Below, one piece after another: positions 7,877 to 16,809 of a DNA stretch of 64,000 bases. This DNA comes from UBA5072 sp041737175. GTDB lineage: Bacteria; Bacteroidota; Bacteroidia; Bacteroidales; UBA10428. Both the position numbers and the translations under genes were made by a program. The notes under the pieces are model-generated. The model did no database searches and was not told the DNA's origin. It saw nothing but the letters and a program-made list of their open reading frames with translations. Position 1 is the stretch's first letter. Each line of letters opens with the position of its first letter. Location: assembly GCA_041737175.1 (NCBI GenBank), contig JBGSSF010000034.1, positions 62,001 to 126,000 on the forward strand, in the 5' to 3' direction.

Positions 7877-10140
7877 TGCTCAACCCTGAACAGGATCATA
7901 TCATTGCCTTGCTCATACATGTTGAAGGACTGGTGCAGGGTGTGGGTTTCAGGCCTTTCATTTACCGCCTGGCGAAACAATACCATTTGAATGGATGGGT
8001 GGTTAACCGCACCGACGGAGTTACCCTGAAAATCGAAGGACAGGCAAAACATATGCCGTTCTTCGTGGAAGATTTGCGATATAAAGCACCTGTGGTTGCT
8101 CAGATAGAAGAAATATCCATTGATCAGGACATTCCGGAAGGCATTACCGGATTTCAGATCCTGGCAAGCCAGGACCTTACCAGCGAAACTTCGGAAATCA
8201 GTCCGGATATCGCCGTATGCCCCGATTGCCTCTACGATATGAGTCATCAGCCCCATCGGATGGCCTATCCGTTTATTAATTGCACCAACTGCGGACCGCG
8301 CTTTTCAATCATCCGTGATTTTCCTTACGACCGGAAGAACACAACCATGGCTCCCTTTGCTATGTGTCCGGTTTGTAACGCGGAATACACAGATATCAAC
8401 GACAGACGCTTTCATGCACAACCGGTGGCCTGTAATCATTGTGGCCCTGCTTATTCAATGACTGCCGGAAGTGAGGTTATTAATGGCCTGCCAGAAATAT
8501 TGGACCGGATCATTTCTCTGGTCCGTTCCGGCGGAATTTTGGGTTTAAAAGGGACCGGTGGTTTCCACCTCGCGTGTGATGCTTTGAATGAAGAGGCCGT
8601 CAACCGGCTTCGTCATTTGAAAAGGCGGGAGGGTAAGCCTTTCGCCGTTATGTTTAAAGACCTGGACAGCATAAAGCAATACGCTGAAGTCTCCGAGACT
8701 GAAGAGGCAGCTCTCCTGTCATGGCATCGGCCGATTGTTATTCTGAAAACAATTCAGCCCCTGGCCCCGGGAATAACACTTGGATTGGATACCCTTGGAG
8801 CCTTTCTGCCCTATATGCCATTGCATCAACTTATTTTTGACCGGCTCGGGCTTCCCGCCATTGTCCTTACCAGCGGTAATCTGGCGGATGAACCTATTAT
8901 TATTGACAACCTTGCTGCCCTGCGTATTCTGGCACCATTGACCGGCGCAGTCATTACTTACGACCGTGATATTTTTAACCGGGTGGATGACTCGGTGGTT
9001 CGTGTAATTGCCGGTAAAGAAAGGATAAACAGGCGTTCGCGCGGGTACGTACCGGCGCCGGTGAAACTCGGTTTTGATGTTGACGGAATCCTGGCTGCAG
9101 GTGCCGAGTTATCCAGTTGCTTCTGCCTGGGGAAAGGCAACAGGGCTTATATGAGTCAGCATATCGGGGATCTGAAAAACCTGGAAACTTTCACATTCTT
9201 TGAGGAAACACTCGGGCGGTTTAAGCAGCTGTTCAGGACTGAACCGCATACAGTGGCAGCTGACCTGCACCCGTATTACCTCTCCACCCGCTTCGCCCAA
9301 AAACTCGGAATTAAATGGATTGAAGTGCAACACCACCATGCACATATTGCCTCATGTATGGCTGAGAACGGAATTGATGAACAGGTAATCGGACTGGCTT
9401 TCGATGGTACCGGCTATGGAAGCGATGGAAATATCTGGGGAAGCGAGTTCCTGGTTTGTGATTTGAAAGATTTTATCCGGATGGGTCATTTTGAATATTT
9501 GCCCATGCCCGGAGGGGACAAAGCCGCCGAGGAACCCTGGAGAATAGGCATATCATTGCTGTATAAGGCATTCGGACAGGATATCCTGGGTCTCGACCTG
9601 CCTGTCATTAAACAAACAGATCCCAGAGTTATCCGGATGATCATTTCGGCCATCGAAAAGAACATTCATTGTCCGCTCAGTTCAGGAATGGGCAGGCTGT
9701 TCGACGCAGCAGCAGCCATCAGCGGTATATGCCTGCATGCCCGTTTTCATGCTGAGGCTCCCATGAGACTTGAATCTAATGTGCTTTCGGGTATGCATGA
9801 GCATTATGATTTTACAATCTCCGATACCATATCTGTTTTACCGGCTGTCAGACAGATTTGCGCCGACATTTCTTCAGGCGTGGCGCCAGGCATTGTGGCA
9901 ACGAAATTTCACAATACGATCGCGGAAGCTTCTTTCCGCATGGCCCAAAAGATCAGGGATGAAAAAGGCATACAAAAAATAGTGCTTTCAGGCGGCACTT
10001 TTCAGAACAAATACCTGTCTGAACTGTTGGAAAACAAACTGGTAAAGGATAATTTCGCAGTTTACACCCATGCACGGGTTCCCTGCAACGACGGGGGAAT
10101 TGCATTGGGTCAACTGGCGATTGCGGCGAGAAGAGAATAA
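7876..10140 (+). CDS. hypF: carbamoyltransferase HypF (NiFe cyanide ligand synthesis)
   Basis: This 754-residue protein makes carbamoyl-AMP from carbamoyl phosphate and hands the carbamoyl group to HypE for the CN ligands of the NiFe site. Domains in order: acylphosphatase-like (VQGVGFRPF, residues 20-28); zinc fingers (Cys115, 118, 136, 139, 164, 167 and more to about 195); a YrdC-like domain; a Kae1-like domain with the HHHAH-type motif QHHHAHIASC; and a C-terminal LSGGTFQNKYL. The first codon is uncertain: no in-frame ATG precedes the acylphosphatase motif, and TTG at 7876 or 7909 is possible. HypE is not in the window. Confidence 0.93.
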   Translation: MLNPEQDHIIALLIHVEGLVQGVGFRPFIYRLAKQYHLNGWVVNRTDGVTLKIEGQAKHMPFFVEDLRYKAPVVAQIEEISIDQDIPEGITGFQILASQDLTSETSEISPDIAVCPDCLYDMSHQPHRMAYPFINCTNCGPRFSIIRDFPYDRKNTTMAPFAMCPVCNAEYTDINDRRFHAQPVACNHCGPAYSMTAGSEVINGLPEILDRIISLVRSGGILGLKGTGGFHLACDALNEEAVNRLRHLKRREGKPFAVMFKDLDSIKQYAEVSETEEAALLSWHRPIVILKTIQPLAPGITLGLDTLGAFLPYMPLHQLIFDRLGLPAIVLTSGNLADEPIIIDNLAALRILAPLTGAVITYDRDIFNRVDDSVVRVIAGKERINRRSRGYVPAPVKLGFDVDGILAAGAELSSCFCLGKGNRAYMSQHIGDLKNLETFTFFEETLGRFKQLFRTEPHTVAADLHPYYLSTRFAQKLGIKWIEVQHHHAHIASCMAENGIDEQVIGLAFDGTGYGSDGNIWGSEFLVCDLKDFIRMGHFEYLPMPGGDKAAEEPWRIGISLLYKAFGQDILGLDLPVIKQTDPRVIRMIISAIEKNIHCPLSSGMGRLFDAAAAISGICLHARFHAEAPMRLESNVLSGMHEHYDFTISDTISVLPAVRQICADISSGVAPGIVATKFHNTIAEASFRMAQKIRDEKGIQKIVLSGGTFQNKYLSELLENKLVKDNFAVYTHARVPCNDGGIALGQLAIAARRE

Positions 10141-10162
10141 TGTGCAAATGAAAAGCTTAAAA

Positions 10163-10186
10163 CTGCAAAACTGCAAAACTGCAAAA
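10163..10186. repeat. 8-bp tandem repeat upstream of hypC
   Basis: Three exact copies of CTGCAAAA in the 78-bp hypF-hypC gap, flanked by degenerate copies and followed by AT-rich near-repeats (ATAACTTT, ATAACTTC) reaching almost to the hypC start. It is one of several short-period arrays next to start codons in this window. Confidence 0.7.
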
Positions 10187-10218
10187 CTTAATAACTTTAT
10201 AACTTCATAATTCCAAAC

Positions 10219-10458
10219 ATGTGTCTAAGTATTCCTGCCAAAGTACTCTCTGTTGAAGGAAATATGGCCAGAGCCTCGGTGGGAGGGGCGATAGTGAACG
10301 CCAGCCTTCACCTGGTGGATGATGTGATCCCCGGAGATTATATTTTAATCCACACGGGGTTTGCATTGCAGAAAATCAGCGAGGAAGAAGCGCTGGAAAC
10401 CATGAGATTGTTTGAAGAACTGAACAGGGCAAGCGGGGAAAATGATGAAGTATCTTGA
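10219..10458 (+). CDS. hypC: hydrogenase assembly chaperone HypC
   Basis: A 79-residue chaperone that, with HypD, carries the Fe(CN)2CO unit to the large subunit. It begins MCLSIPAKV; Cys2 is the essential residue of HypC/HypG proteins. The rest shows the OB-like core (ASVGGAIVNASLHLV, GDYILIHTGFALQKI) and normal length. Its 3' end overlaps hypD by 17 bp in another frame, so the two are translationally coupled. Confidence 0.95.
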   Translation: MCLSIPAKVLSVEGNMARASVGGAIVNASLHLVDDVIPGDYILIHTGFALQKISEEEALETMRLFEELNRASGENDEVS

Positions 10459-11521
10459 TGAATACCGTGACAGGAATCTAATTGAAAAACTGGTCCGTGC
10501 CATAACTCACGAAACCAAACAGACGATCCGGATTATGGAAGTCTGCGGAGGACATACTATGGCCATCCGCAAATATGGAATTCAGCGGCTTCTGCCTGAA
10601 AAAATTGAGCTTCTGTCCGGTCCCGGTTGTCCGGTTTGTGTTACGGACAGGACTTCCATTGATCGCGCCATTAAACTGGCCAGGATTCCAGGAATCATAA
10701 TAACAACCTATGGCGACCTGATCCGTGTGCCGGGATCCGAATCGAGCCTGAACCAGGAAAAAGCGCTGGGAGCAGATATCCGTATTGTTTATTCTACACT
10801 GGATGCCCTTGCCATTGCCAGGGACAATCCAAAAAAACAGATAGTCTTTCTGGGAATCGGATTTGAAACCACGACACCATCAAGCGCCGTTGCCTTATGG
10901 GAAGCACATAGCCAGGAGATCCGAAACTTTTATCTGCTGAGCATGCACAAGGTGATGCCACCTGCCATGGCAGCACTCATCGAACAGGGCGTGCAAATTG
11001 ACGGTTACATTGGACCGGGCCATGTGACCACTGTTGCGGGAGCCGCTATGTACGGACCATTGGTGGAAAAGTTCAGGATCTCAGTGGTGGTTTCCGGATT
11101 TGAACCGGTTGACATTCTTCAGACCATATACATGTTGGTTAAAATGAAAGAAGAAGGGAGATATGGTACCCTGATCCAATATAAAAGGGCTGTTACCACA
11201 GAAGGCAATATAAAAGCCAGGAGGATGGTCAACATGTTTTTCGAACCGGCAACCGATTCGTGGCGGGGATTGGGTCCCATACCGGAAAGCGGCATGAAGA
11301 TCAGGGATGAATACCGTTCACTGGATGCTGAAAAACAATTCGACCTGCAGGTTGATTCCGTTCCTGAACCCAAAGGATGCATATGTGGTGAGGTATTAAG
11401 GGGACTGAAACGCCCCGATCAATGCCGGTTATTTGCCGGAGTGTGCACACCTGCCAATCCTATTGGTGCCTGCATGGTATCGGGAGAAGGGGCCTGCCAG
11501 GCGTATTACAATTATAGGTAG
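10442..11521 (+). CDS. hypD: hydrogenase formation protein HypD
   Basis: A 359-residue iron-sulfur protein that is the scaffold for assembling the Fe(CN)2CO group with HypC and HypE. Conserved motifs are VCGGHTMAIRKYG near residue 35, GPGCPVCVT near 60, GIGFETTTPSSA near 137, and a Cys-rich end (CICGEVLRG, QCRLFAGVCTP, GACMVSGEGACQAYY) that binds the 4Fe-4S cluster. It overlaps hypC. The stop codon is built into the palindrome at 11518-11545. hypE, hypA and hypB are not downstream; lnt follows instead. Confidence 0.95.
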   Translation: MMKYLDEYRDRNLIEKLVRAITHETKQTIRIMEVCGGHTMAIRKYGIQRLLPEKIELLSGPGCPVCVTDRTSIDRAIKLARIPGIIITTYGDLIRVPGSESSLNQEKALGADIRIVYSTLDALAIARDNPKKQIVFLGIGFETTTPSSAVALWEAHSQEIRNFYLLSMHKVMPPAMAALIEQGVQIDGYIGPGHVTTVAGAAMYGPLVEKFRISVVVSGFEPVDILQTIYMLVKMKEEGRYGTLIQYKRAVTTEGNIKARRMVNMFFEPATDSWRGLGPIPESGMKIRDEYRSLDAEKQFDLQVDSVPEPKGCICGEVLRGLKRPDQCRLFAGVCTPANPIGACMVSGEGACQAYYNYR

Positions 11522-11545
11522 AGACGCAAAATCTTGCGTCTCTAC
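11518..11545. repeat. perfect 12-bp palindrome at the hypD stop codon
   Basis: GTAGAGACGCAA and its exact reverse complement are separated by AATC. The left arm contains the hypD TAG. There is no T-run after it, so it is a poor intrinsic terminator in the classic form. As I recall, near-identical GTAGAGACGCAA palindromes are scattered in intergenic DNA of several bacterial phyla, so this is more likely a mobile palindromic repeat that may double as a 3'-end stabiliser. Confidence 0.8.
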
Positions 11546-11565
11546 GGCTATTTTTAATATATTTG
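11533..11565 (+). promoter_or_regulatory. Bacteroidota-type promoter for lnt
   Basis: A -7 box TATATTTG (11558-11565) fits TAnnTTTG, with CTTG (11533-11536) 21 bp upstream as the -33 element. Transcription should begin near 11572, which supports the ATG at 11597 over the TTG at 11570 as the lnt start. Confidence 0.6.
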
Positions 11566-11596
11566 CCGCTTGAAAAATATTGTCTTACCGTCTCTC

Positions 11597-13195
11597 ATGA
11601 ACACAAAAAAACGTATCCTTCTTTCCCTGTTAAGCGGACTCCTGCTCACGCCGGCCTGGTATGAATGGGGCCACGGACTTATCCTCATCGTTGCGCTTGT
11701 TCCCTTGCTGCTGGTGGAAGATGATTTGGATCAGCATAAAAAGGAATTCGGATCCGTGACATTTTTCCGTTATGCATCACTCACGTTCTTAATCTGGAAT
11801 ACTGCTACTTGCTGGTGGATCTTTAATGCCACGGCAATCGGCGTTGTTGCAGCCGTAATGATAAATACACTGATGTGGTCGCTAGTCATGTGGCTTTTCC
11901 ATATCGCTAAACGCAAGCTGGGACCGCAGATAGGATATTTCAGCCTGATCCTGTTCTGGATAACCTGGGAGTATTTTTACCATAATTCAGAAATATCATG
12001 GCCCTGGTTGTCACTGGGGAACGGGTTTCTATACAACACCAGGCTCATACAGTGGTATGAGTATACGGGAATCCTGGGGGGATCCCTCTGGATTTTACTG
12101 CTGAACATATTAATCCTTAATCTGATCAAAGGATATGCTGATATTTCACGCAGGCAAATGCTGGCACAGACGATCCTGGTGCTGGTGATCATTGCCGGCC
12201 CGATTGCCTTTTCATTGGTTAGGTTCCATACCTATAAAGAGAAACCTGATCCTAAGACGGTGGTTGCCATTCAACCTAATATTGATCCTTATGAGAAATT
12301 TGTGTCAATCCCCAGTCTGGACCAAACGCATATACAGCTTTCAGAAGCTGCCAAAGCGGCCGATTCCACGGTAGACTATTTTTTTGCACCCGAGACATCC
12401 ATTAACAATAACATTTGGATGGATGAGATGGAGCAGGTACCCGATATCCGGATGATCCGTGAGTTCCTGCGGGCATACCCTAAAGCTGCCTATATTCCCG
12501 GCATCCAGTGTTACAAAAGGTTTTTGCCGGGGGACATATTATCAGACAATGTGCGGGAAATCCCGGGAACCGATTTAAAGTTTGAAAGCTTCAATGCGGT
12601 AATCCAGATAGATTCCTCGAATCGGATACCTGTTTATATCAAATCAAAGCTGGTTGTGGGTGTTGAAAAAATGCCCTATGCCAAATACATGAAATTTCTG
12701 GAAGATTTTACCGTCCGTTTAGGGGGCACTTTTCGTGGATGGGGAACGCAGGATTACCGGGGTGTCTTTTTCTCGGCCACAGACTCGACGGGTATTGGCC
12801 CCATCATTTGTTATGAATCGGTTTATGGGGAATTTGTGACCGGCTATGTCAGGAATGGGGCCAACCTGCTTTGTGTTGTCACCAACGATGGCTGGTGGGG
12901 TGATACTCCGGGTTATCATCAACACAATGCCTTTTCAAGTCTGAGGGCCATTGAAACACGGCGTAGCATTGCCCGTTCAGCCAATACCGGTATTTCGTGC
13001 CTGATTGATCAGCGGGGAGAAGTCATTGAAGAACTGGGGTGGTGGAAAAGAGGTACTGTAAAGGGCACGCTTAATGCAAATGATGTTCTTACCTATTATG
13101 TTAAAAATGGAGATTATATAGGTCGTGTTGCAAGTTACTTTGCCCTGTTGATCATATTGCTCTATGCAGTAAGATCACTAATCCGGCAAAAGTAA
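11597..13195 (+). CDS. lnt: apolipoprotein N-acyltransferase Lnt
   Basis: Inner-membrane enzyme that adds the third acyl chain to lipoproteins (532 aa from this ATG). The N-terminal half has several hydrophobic spans. The C-terminal half is a nitrilase-type hydrolase domain with the expected Glu in FFAPETSI, Lys in VYIKSKLVVGVEKMPY, and Cys in GIGPIICYESVYG, then NDGWWGDTPGYHQH. A last membrane span lies near the end. The start at 11597 fits the promoter at 11533-11565; a TTG nine codons earlier is less likely. It ends 6 bp from the convergent sensor gene. Confidence 0.92.
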   Translation: MNTKKRILLSLLSGLLLTPAWYEWGHGLILIVALVPLLLVEDDLDQHKKEFGSVTFFRYASLTFLIWNTATCWWIFNATAIGVVAAVMINTLMWSLVMWLFHIAKRKLGPQIGYFSLILFWITWEYFYHNSEISWPWLSLGNGFLYNTRLIQWYEYTGILGGSLWILLLNILILNLIKGYADISRRQMLAQTILVLVIIAGPIAFSLVRFHTYKEKPDPKTVVAIQPNIDPYEKFVSIPSLDQTHIQLSEAAKAADSTVDYFFAPETSINNNIWMDEMEQVPDIRMIREFLRAYPKAAYIPGIQCYKRFLPGDILSDNVREIPGTDLKFESFNAVIQIDSSNRIPVYIKSKLVVGVEKMPYAKYMKFLEDFTVRLGGTFRGWGTQDYRGVFFSATDSTGIGPIICYESVYGEFVTGYVRNGANLLCVVTNDGWWGDTPGYHQHNAFSSLRAIETRRSIARSANTGISCLIDQRGEVIEELGWWKRGTVKGTLNANDVLTYYVKNGDYIGRVASYFALLIILLYAVRSLIRQK

Positions 13196-13201
13196 ATTCT
13201 T

Positions 13202-16200
13202 TTATTTTCCTTTTAGTTTCTTAAGTTCTTCCTGGAGTTCTTTCAGCTGCCCGGCCTTTTTAGCAAGTTCAGCAGCCATTTCTTTTTCTTTCCGCAGTGA
13301 TTCTTCCTGTGTTGCCATCATCTCTTCCATATTCTGCCTCATCTCCTCTTCCTGGGCCCTGAGCTCTTCCGCCTGCGTATTGTTTTGTTCCAGCATTTCA
13401 TTGGTTTTCTCATTGACCTTGATAATGGTTATTACAGAGGCAAGTGACTCAGCTGTTTTCTCGATGAGGTTGACCTTGTTGTCCGACTGTTTTTCAACGG
13501 AGGCTATTTCAATTACCCCAACGCAAAGATTATCCTGTATTATCGGTACGTAGAGAGCATGTTGCAGGGATATGCTGCCCAATCCCGAGCGAAGAATGAT
13601 ATAACCATCCGGCAGATTATCCACACTGAGGGTCTGCTTTTCTACATAGCAGGTACCGATATTACCTTCACCTGCTTCGAAAACGAGATTTTTTTCATGA
13701 TCCGAACTCAGGCAGAATTCACCTGTAGCACGCAATACGATATGCTGGGGATCGGTATCATCGACGGTAAATATTGCGCCTGCTGAAGCATCCGTATACC
13801 GCACAAGTTCTGAAATAATTCCAGTTGCCAGGTCTTCCAGGTTGCGTCTTTTCTTCGCTATTATATCACTAAAAAGGGCAATTCCTTCCGTATAGTACTT
13901 GATATCTTTTTCTTCTTCATCACGTTTTCTAAGCTCTTCCTGCCGCCTTTCAAGTTCACGCGCCTTGCTCTTTAATTCAGATTGGGCTTCCTCGATTTTT
14001 TGTTCAAGGATCAACTTATCCTGTTTGGATTGTCTTTCTCTCTGTTTAATATAAAACCATATCAATCCGGCCGCCAAAAGCACATACATAAGTATGGCGA
14101 ATTTGGTGGCATACCAGGGTGGAAAGATCCGGAACTTTAGCGCTCTCGGATTTTCATTAAACAATCCGTCACTGTTGGATCCTTTCAGCAGGAATGTGTA
14201 CTTGCCGGCATCCAGGTTGGTATAGGTCACAAAAGTTCTGTTCCCGGCATCAATCCAATCCTCATCAAATCCTTCCAGTTTGTACATGAACCGGTTCTTG
14301 GTCGGAGAACTGAAATCGAGCGAGGCAAATTCAATAGTAAAAGCTGATTGCCTGGGATTCAGCTTGATATAATCAGTAAAGTTAATGTGTTTCTTAATGG
14401 GTGAATGCTTTGCCCCCGGCATGACCGATTTATCGTATATTTTAAAATCGGTGAAAACCACATTGGGTATAATACTGCTGTACCTGATACTGTCGGGATG
14501 AAAAACAGTAAGTCCGTTTACGCCCCCGAACATCATCCGGCCATCATCCAGGATAAACTGTGAGTTGTATTTGAATTCACTACCCTGTATTCCCTGCGAC
14601 TTATCATATACTTCAATGGCTTCGGTAACCGGATTGAACTTCATCAGGCCTCTTGTTGAACTGATCCAGAGGTTATTCTCTTGATCCTTGAGTATGCCCA
14701 TAAGTGCATCGGAGGTCAGACCCTCCTGCATGGTATAGATCTTGAAGGAATCAGTTTTAAGATCCAGCCGGTTAAGTCCTCCTCCGTTGGTCGCAATCCA
14801 TGCGTAACCATTTAAGAAAACGACCGATTTAACATCATTGTAGGAAAGGGAATTCTTATTGTTTTCATCTTGCCTGTAATTCTTAATTTCCTTTTTTTCG
14901 TAATCCAGAATGCATATGCCGGCATTTTCTGTTCCGAGCCATATTTTCCCCTGATCATCTTCGGTAATGGTCATCACGGAATTGGAGCAGGAGGCAATTT
15001 CTTCGCTGCTTTGTGAAAAGTTTGTAAAGATTTCTGCCACAGGATCAAAAAGCGTGAAACCTGCTCCAAGTGTTGCAAGCCAGTATCTACCCTTGCTGTC
15101 CTTGAAAATATACCATATGTGGTTGGAACCTATTCCATCCCCGGCATCATATGCCTTGATCACCCGTTTTGTATCCGGGTCAAATACCATCATTCCTCCC
15201 GAGTAAGTTCCCAGCAGCAAATTCCCATCTGGATCTTCATTAAAGCTTAAGATCACATCCGATGTAAGTGCACCGGGATCACCGGCTTTGTAACGGAAGT
15301 GTTCAAATGTCTGATTTTCTTCATTGAATAAATTCAATCCCCCGCCATCCTGACCGATCCAGATTCTGCCTTTGGAATCCTCATAGATTCCCGTAACTAC
15401 TTCCTTGTTCAGGGAAGCAGGATTAAATGGATTATGAGAATAGGAGGTGAATATCTCCTTGTTTCTTTTCCAAACACTGATACCGGATCCAAAATGCCCT
15501 ATCCAGATATTCTTATCCTTGTCCTGGTACATTTTGAATATGGCATTACCGCTCAGAGAAAAATCGTTCCGGGTATCAACCATTAAATACTGCATGACAC
15601 CGGTCTTGGGATTGTAAACATTAATTCCGCCGCCATCAGTGCCTATCCATATTTCTTCGGAGCTTACTGGCAGAACTTTGGTTTTTATGCTGGCTGCGTT
15701 CAGGCCTCCCTCTGTTTTGTCCAAAAGCAAGGATTCACCGGTAACCGGATTATAAATGTGAACGGCAGAGAATTCGGATGTAATATAAATCAATCCGTTC
15801 TCGTCCTCCTGCATGTATTTCAGGTTATTATTGCCCAGATGAGCGGTTTTATAGAGGATTTCTTTAAAAACCTGATTATTCCGGTCAAATTCATAAATCG
15901 GATCGGCATTTACTCCAACCAGCAACCGTTTGTCACGGGTAACATAGGTACTGTATACCTCACTGCTTCCTAATGATCCAGGATTATTCGGATCGTGTGT
16001 ATAAGTCCTGAATAGGTTTCGTTTTGGTAAATAATGAACAAGGCCACTGTTGGTGGAGAACCAGAGCGTACTGTCAATATCAACTGTTATGCTGAAAATT
16101 CTGCCACCATGATATGCATTCGGATCTTCCCGGTTTACAGGGATTCTGGTGACATGGTTCATGACAGGATCATATACATTCAGTCCGTCAGATCCTATCC

Positions 16201-16492
16201 AGATATTCCCTTCTTTGTCTTCGGCCAGGCTTAAAATCCAGTTAGAGGCAAGACTTTGCGGATCGTTACGGTCATTCCTGAATGTAACAAACTTCCGACC
16301 GTCAAATCTATTAAGTCCATCACGCGTGGCAATCCAGATATAACCCTGCCGGTCCTGCATAATGTCCTCAATTATCCCCTGTGACAGTCCGTCATCCACT
16401 GTAAGGTATTCAAATTTAACCTTGGACAGGTCAGTTGAATATGCTGAAGACAGAAAAACCAGCGCTTGCAGGAATACAATCAATCTCTTCAT
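13202..16492 (-). CDS. two-component regulator-propeller / Y_Y_Y / GAF sensor without kinase domain
   Basis: About 1096 residues starting at MKRLIVFLQAL, which begins a signal peptide; the frame extends upstream through repeat DNA that is unlikely to be coding. A long series of regulator-propeller repeats (for example GYIWIATRDGLNRFDG, GNIWIGSDGLNVYDP, GRIWIGQDGGGLNLF) is followed by a Y_Y_Y domain, one membrane span (FAILMYVLLAAGLIWFYI), a coiled coil, a GAF domain and a second Glu-rich coiled coil at the end. Hybrid sensors of this architecture normally continue into HisKA/HATPase and often an AraC domain; none is present here. It must signal through a partner or work as a structural sensor. 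Confidence 0.85.
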   Translation of the reverse strand: MKRLIVFLQALVFLSSAYSTDLSKVKFEYLTVDDGLSQGIIEDIMQDRQGYIWIATRDGLNRFDGRKFVTFRNDRNDPQSLASNWILSLAEDKEGNIWIGSDGLNVYDPVMNHVTRIPVNREDPNAYHGGRIFSITVDIDSTLWFSTNSGLVHYLPKRNLFRTYTHDPNNPGSLGSSEVYSTYVTRDKRLLVGVNADPIYEFDRNNQVFKEILYKTAHLGNNNLKYMQEDENGLIYITSEFSAVHIYNPVTGESLLLDKTEGGLNAASIKTKVLPVSSEEIWIGTDGGGINVYNPKTGVMQYLMVDTRNDFSLSGNAIFKMYQDKDKNIWIGHFGSGISVWKRNKEIFTSYSHNPFNPASLNKEVVTGIYEDSKGRIWIGQDGGGLNLFNEENQTFEHFRYKAGDPGALTSDVILSFNEDPDGNLLLGTYSGGMMVFDPDTKRVIKAYDAGDGIGSNHIWYIFKDSKGRYWLATLGAGFTLFDPVAEIFTNFSQSSEEIASCSNSVMTITEDDQGKIWLGTENAGICILDYEKKEIKNYRQDENNKNSLSYNDVKSVVFLNGYAWIATNGGGLNRLDLKTDSFKIYTMQEGLTSDALMGILKDQENNLWISSTRGLMKFNPVTEAIEVYDKSQGIQGSEFKYNSQFILDDGRMMFGGVNGLTVFHPDSIRYSSIIPNVVFTDFKIYDKSVMPGAKHSPIKKHINFTDYIKLNPRQSAFTIEFASLDFSSPTKNRFMYKLEGFDEDWIDAGNRTFVTYTNLDAGKYTFLLKGSNSDGLFNENPRALKFRIFPPWYATKFAILMYVLLAAGLIWFYIKQRERQSKQDKLILEQKIEEAQSELKSKARELERRQEELRKRDEEEKDIKYYTEGIALFSDIIAKKRRNLEDLATGIISELVRYTDASAGAIFTVDDTDPQHIVLRATGEFCLSSDHEKNLVFEAGEGNIGTCYVEKQTLSVDNLPDGYIILRSGLGSISLQHALYVPIIQDNLCVGVIEIASVEKQSDNKVNLIEKTAESLASVITIIKVNEKTNEMLEQNNTQAEELRAQEEEMRQNMEEMMATQEESLRKEKEMAAELAKKAGQLKELQEELKKLKGK

Positions 16493-16568
16493 CACCGCTT
16501 GTTTTTGGAACAATATCCTGTATACTGTATAATTGTGGTAAAGGTTTTCCAATATTCGTTTAATTATT

Positions 16569-16590
16569 GGGCAGCCACGAGGGGCTGCCC
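16569..16590. repeat. palindrome after xseB
   Basis: GGGCAGCC and GGCTGCCC are separated by six bases, directly beyond the xseB stop. It could act as a terminator-like hairpin for the xse operon, though no T-run follows on the minus strand beyond AATAATTAAA. The GGGGCAGCC palindrome resembles dispersed intergenic repeats rather than a unique site. Confidence 0.6.
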
Positions 16591-16800
16591 CTACGAATCT
16601 CCTCCATCCATTTCCTTTAATATCTTCTCCACTTCTTTTTCTGTGCTGAAAAGCTTGCCCTTGCATAGCTTAAGCAATTCCGAGGCTTGCTTTACCTTTT
16701 CTGCCAGTTCGTCCACATCCAGGTCTCCCGTCTCAATCTGCTGCAAGATTTCATCAACGGTGGCAATGGCTTCGGAATACGACAGATTTTTCTTGGTCAT
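16591..16800 (-). CDS. xseB: exodeoxyribonuclease VII small subunit XseB
   Basis: A 69-residue coiled-coil partner of XseA in degrading single-stranded DNA to oligonucleotides. The family core is clear: LSYSEAIATVDEILQQIETG, then DLDVDELAEKVKQASELLKLCKGKL. It starts 9 bp after the xseA stop on the same strand, the usual pairing. Confidence 0.94.
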   Translation of the reverse strand: MTKKNLSYSEAIATVDEILQQIETGDLDVDELAEKVKQASELLKLCKGKLFSTEKEVEKILKEMDGGDS

Positions 16801-16809
16801 AGGCTTATT

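Noticed and set aside
16493..16666. N-terminal extension of the regulator-propeller protein
   Set aside because: It runs through the xseB-side palindrome and would bury the clear signal peptide that starts at 16492.
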